Source: an uncultured Bacteroidales bacterium
GTDB taxonomy: Bacteria > Bacteroidota > Bacteroidia > Bacteroidales > Bacteroidaceae
Length of the DNA: 14,620 nucleotides
Direction of reading: 5' to 3'
Assembly (NCBI GenBank): GCA_937901185.1
Contig: CALCHR010000084.1
Coordinates: 1-14,620 of the forward strand
In this document: piece by piece, positions 13,137 to 14,620 of the stretch
Numbering within the stretch: position 1 is the stretch's first letter
Layout: every line of letters begins with the position of its first letter
Notes under the pieces: model-generated
Told to the model about the DNA's origin: nothing
Database searches by the model: none
What the model saw: the letters and a program-made list of their open reading frames with translations, nothing else
Program-made: the position numbers and the translations under genes

Positions 13137-13931
13137 ATGATGACATTTATAGATACACATACACATATCTATACAGAAGAATTTGCAGAAGATCTTGATG
13201 ATGTTATATTGGCTGCAAAAGAGGCTGGGGCAGAGGCTCTATTGTTGCCTAATATTGATGCAAGTAGTTTGCCTCAGGTAGAAACTTTATGTGAGAAATG
13301 GCAAGGCTTTTGTTATTCGATGATTGGACTTCATCCCACAGAAGTAACAGAAGAGTCGTTGCCCTTTCTTGATGAGATAGAAAAACGAATAGCAGCTCCC
13401 AATTCTCCTTTTATTGCAATTGGAGAAGTTGGCATAGATCTTTATTGGGATACTTCTAAATGTAAAGAACAGATAGATTCTTTTATTAAACAGATAGAAT
13501 GGAGCGTTCAATATCAATTGCCTTTAGTTATACATTCTCGAAATGCTCATAGGATAATTATGGAAACTATGTTGCCTTATTGTGAGAATTTAATTGGGGG
13601 GATATTTCACTGTTTTTCAGGGAGTGCAGAGGAGGCTATTGAGATTCTTCAGAAATTTCCTAAATTTTATTTCGGAATAGGGGGAGTGGTTACTTTTAAG
13701 AATTCTACATTGCCAGAAATTCTTCGTACTAGTATTCCGTTGGAAAAAATAGTCGTGGAAACTGATGCACCATATCTAGCTCCGGTTCCTTATCGCGGAA
13801 AACGTAATGAACCAAAGTATATACCATTGCTACTACATAAACTCGCTGAAATATATGGCGTTAATGTAGGTGAAGTGGCGAAAGTGACAACAGATAATGT
13901 GTATCGTATTTTTCCAAAAATTAAAAAATAA
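13137..13931 (+). CDS. tatD: TatD-family metal-dependent hydrolase (putative DNase)
   Basis: The 264-residue TIM-barrel amidohydrolase has the full set of metal ligands of the TatD family: H8 and H10 (DTHTH), E97 (GEVGID), H133 (IHSRNAH), H158 (FHCFSGS) and D210 (ETDAPYLAP). Family members are Mg-dependent 3'-5' exonucleases or DNA-repair enzymes, and have also been linked to D-aminoacyl-tRNA editing, so the exact substrate is open. Start choice is ambiguous among GTG 13134, ATG 13137 and ATG 13140; the last two differ by one residue. It follows the prenyl synthase stop by 20 nt on the same strand and is convergent with the parB fragment. All active-site residues are present and it is expected to be functional. 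Confidence 0.93.
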   Translation: MMTFIDTHTHIYTEEFAEDLDDVILAAKEAGAEALLLPNIDASSLPQVETLCEKWQGFCYSMIGLHPTEVTEESLPFLDEIEKRIAAPNSPFIAIGEVGIDLYWDTSKCKEQIDSFIKQIEWSVQYQLPLVIHSRNAHRIIMETMLPYCENLIGGIFHCFSGSAEEAIEILQKFPKFYFGIGGVVTFKNSTLPEILRTSIPLEKIVVETDAPYLAPVPYRGKRNEPKYIPLLLHKLAEIYGVNVGEVAKVTTDNVYRIFPKIKK

Positions 13932-13969
13932 ATTAAAATAAATATTTAGTCATACTTTCGTTAGTGATT

Positions 13970-14058
13970 GCGAAGATAATGCAAATTGCTTGTTTAAGCA
14001 ACAGAAAAATTACAAAAAGAACATCCTGAAGTTTTTGCAACTACAGCGAAAGATAATG
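13970..14058. repeat. Near-identical direct repeat GCGAA(A)GATAATG
   Basis: GCGAAGATAATG at 13970-13981 and GCGAAAGATAATG at 14046-14058 differ by one inserted A. Their starts are 76 bp apart in the gap between tatD and parB, and the second copy ends next to the parB stop codon. A separate perfect 6-bp hairpin TTGCTT/AAGCAA with a 4-nt loop lies between them at 13986-14001, without a T run. Confidence 0.4.
13971..14002 (-). promoter_or_regulatory. Candidate minus-strand promoter in the tatD/parB gap
   Basis: On the minus strand, GTTG (14002-13999) is followed by 20 nt and then TATCTTCG (13978-13971). Against TTTG-N19-21-TAnnTTTG this is 3 of 4 and 5 of 6 fixed bases with ideal spacing. It points toward the 3' end of tatD, so it would make antisense RNA. 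It may instead be a remnant of a promoter for a gene no longer present. Confidence 0.25.
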
Positions 14059-14620
14059 TTATTCATTATCAAAAATTTTAATAAGCTTCTTTAAATCATC
14101 ATCATCAAAGAACTCTATTTCAATTGCACCTTTTTTTGTTGATTTTGTAACCGTTACCTTGCGTTGCAAAACGTCACTCAAGGCAAGCTCCACCTCATCA
14201 TAATAAGGATTTCTCTTTTTTGTCTTTTTACCCTTAGGTGCTTCTTTTGTTTGTTTTCTTGCAAGTCTTTCTGTTTCTCTTACAGAAATCTCTTCCTTAA
14301 TAACAAATTTTGCAAGCTCTACCTTTGCCTTGTCATCCTCTAAGGTTAAAAGCGCTCTTGCGTGACCTGCGGAAAGTTTATTTTCACGAACCATATCAAG
14401 TACAGCTTCGGGAAGTCTGAGAAGACGGAGTGCATTTGCAACGGCAGGGCGGGATTTGCCGACCTTCTTTGCGGCTTCTTCCTGAGTGAGGCTGAAATCG
14501 CTGATAAGACTTGCAAAACCGAGAGCTTCTTCAACGGGGTTGAGGTCTTCACGCTGTAAATTTTCTATTAAAGAAATAACAGCAGCACATTCATAAAGCA
14601 TCTGTGCCTCGAACTGACCA
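14059..14620 (-). CDS. parB: ParB/Spo0J chromosome-partition protein, 5' end beyond the window
   Basis: The C-terminal about 186 residues are present; the frame stays open to the right edge, six codons beyond the internal ATG at 14601. ParB binds parS sites, spreads as a CTP-dependent clamp and works with ParA in chromosome or plasmid segregation. Visible here are the end of the ParB/Srx domain with SLIENLQREDLNPVEEA, a helix-turn-helix (SLTQEEAAKKVGKSRPAVANALRLLRLP), the SAGHARALL motif, a lysine-rich linker (KGKKTKKR), and the C-terminal dimerisation end with KGAIEIEFFDDDDLKKLIKIF. These details fit Firmicutes/Clostridia Spo0J better than Bacteroidetes ParB. No parA is visible in the window. 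The family call is firm; the origin of this segment is uncertain and could be a chimeric contig or an acquired element. Confidence 0.88.
   Translation of the reverse strand, partial: GQFEAQMLYECAAVISLIENLQREDLNPVEEALGFASLISDFSLTQEEAAKKVGKSRPAVANALRLLRLPEAVLDMVRENKLSAGHARALLTLEDDKAKVELAKFVIKEEISVRETERLARKQTKEAPKGKKTKKRNPYYDEVELALSDVLQRKVTVTKSTKKGAIEIEFFDDDDLKKLIKIFDNE

Noticed and set aside
13986..14001. Hairpin TTGCTT/AAGCAA as terminator of tatD
   Set aside because: The stem is only 6 A/T-rich base pairs and no T run follows on the plus strand, so it is not a convincing intrinsic terminator.

Overview
The window looks like a Bacteroidetes chromosome, most likely a gut Bacteroides/Phocaeicola-type organism. 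The evidence is two TonB-dependent outer-membrane receptors with N-terminal carboxypeptidase-regulatory-like domains, a PorQ-type protein, a Bacteroidetes-style TonB, promoter-like -7 boxes of the TAnnTTTG type, and almost no Shine-Dalgarno sequences. One piece does not fit: the right edge (from about 14059) carries a ParB fragment that reads like a Firmicutes/Clostridia Spo0J protein. It may be a contig chimera or an insertion boundary.

Region 1 (1-2845, minus strand) is a probable metal-handling operon. It holds a TonB-dependent receptor with a CxxxCC cluster before the plug, a small secreted heavy-metal-associated (HMA) protein with a CxxC motif, and the first 35 codons of a NifX/NafY-like iron-molybdenum cluster-binding protein cut by the window edge. 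The receptor's upstream region has three TTGCAA palindromes spaced 22 and 11 bp apart.

Region 2 (2846-5800, minus strand) has a second TonB-dependent receptor of unknown substrate with no SusD partner, preceded by a 531-bp non-coding stretch. That stretch contains a candidate promoter, competing stem-loops and short direct repeats.

Region 3 (5801-11181, minus strand) is a tightly packed six-gene unit read as porQ, cmk, ispH, a divergent DUF151 (bifunctional-nuclease-like) protein, rsmE, and an AmgK-like sugar kinase fused to a RapZ C-terminal domain. Gaps are 19, 6, 3, 3 and 16 nt. It joins nucleotide, isoprenoid, rRNA-modification and possibly amino-sugar functions.

Region 4 (11182-13931, plus strand) starts from a compact divergent promoter region shared with porQ. 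It encodes a TonB energy transducer, a polyprenyl diphosphate synthase (start overlapping or close to the tonB stop) and a TatD-family hydrolase. IspH on one side and the prenyl synthase on the other place isoprenoid supply on both arms of the divergent region.

Region 5 (13932-14620) is 127 nt of AT-rich intergenic DNA and then the 3' part of the foreign-looking parB, convergent with tatD. I found no tRNA, rRNA, CRISPR array or insertion sequence.
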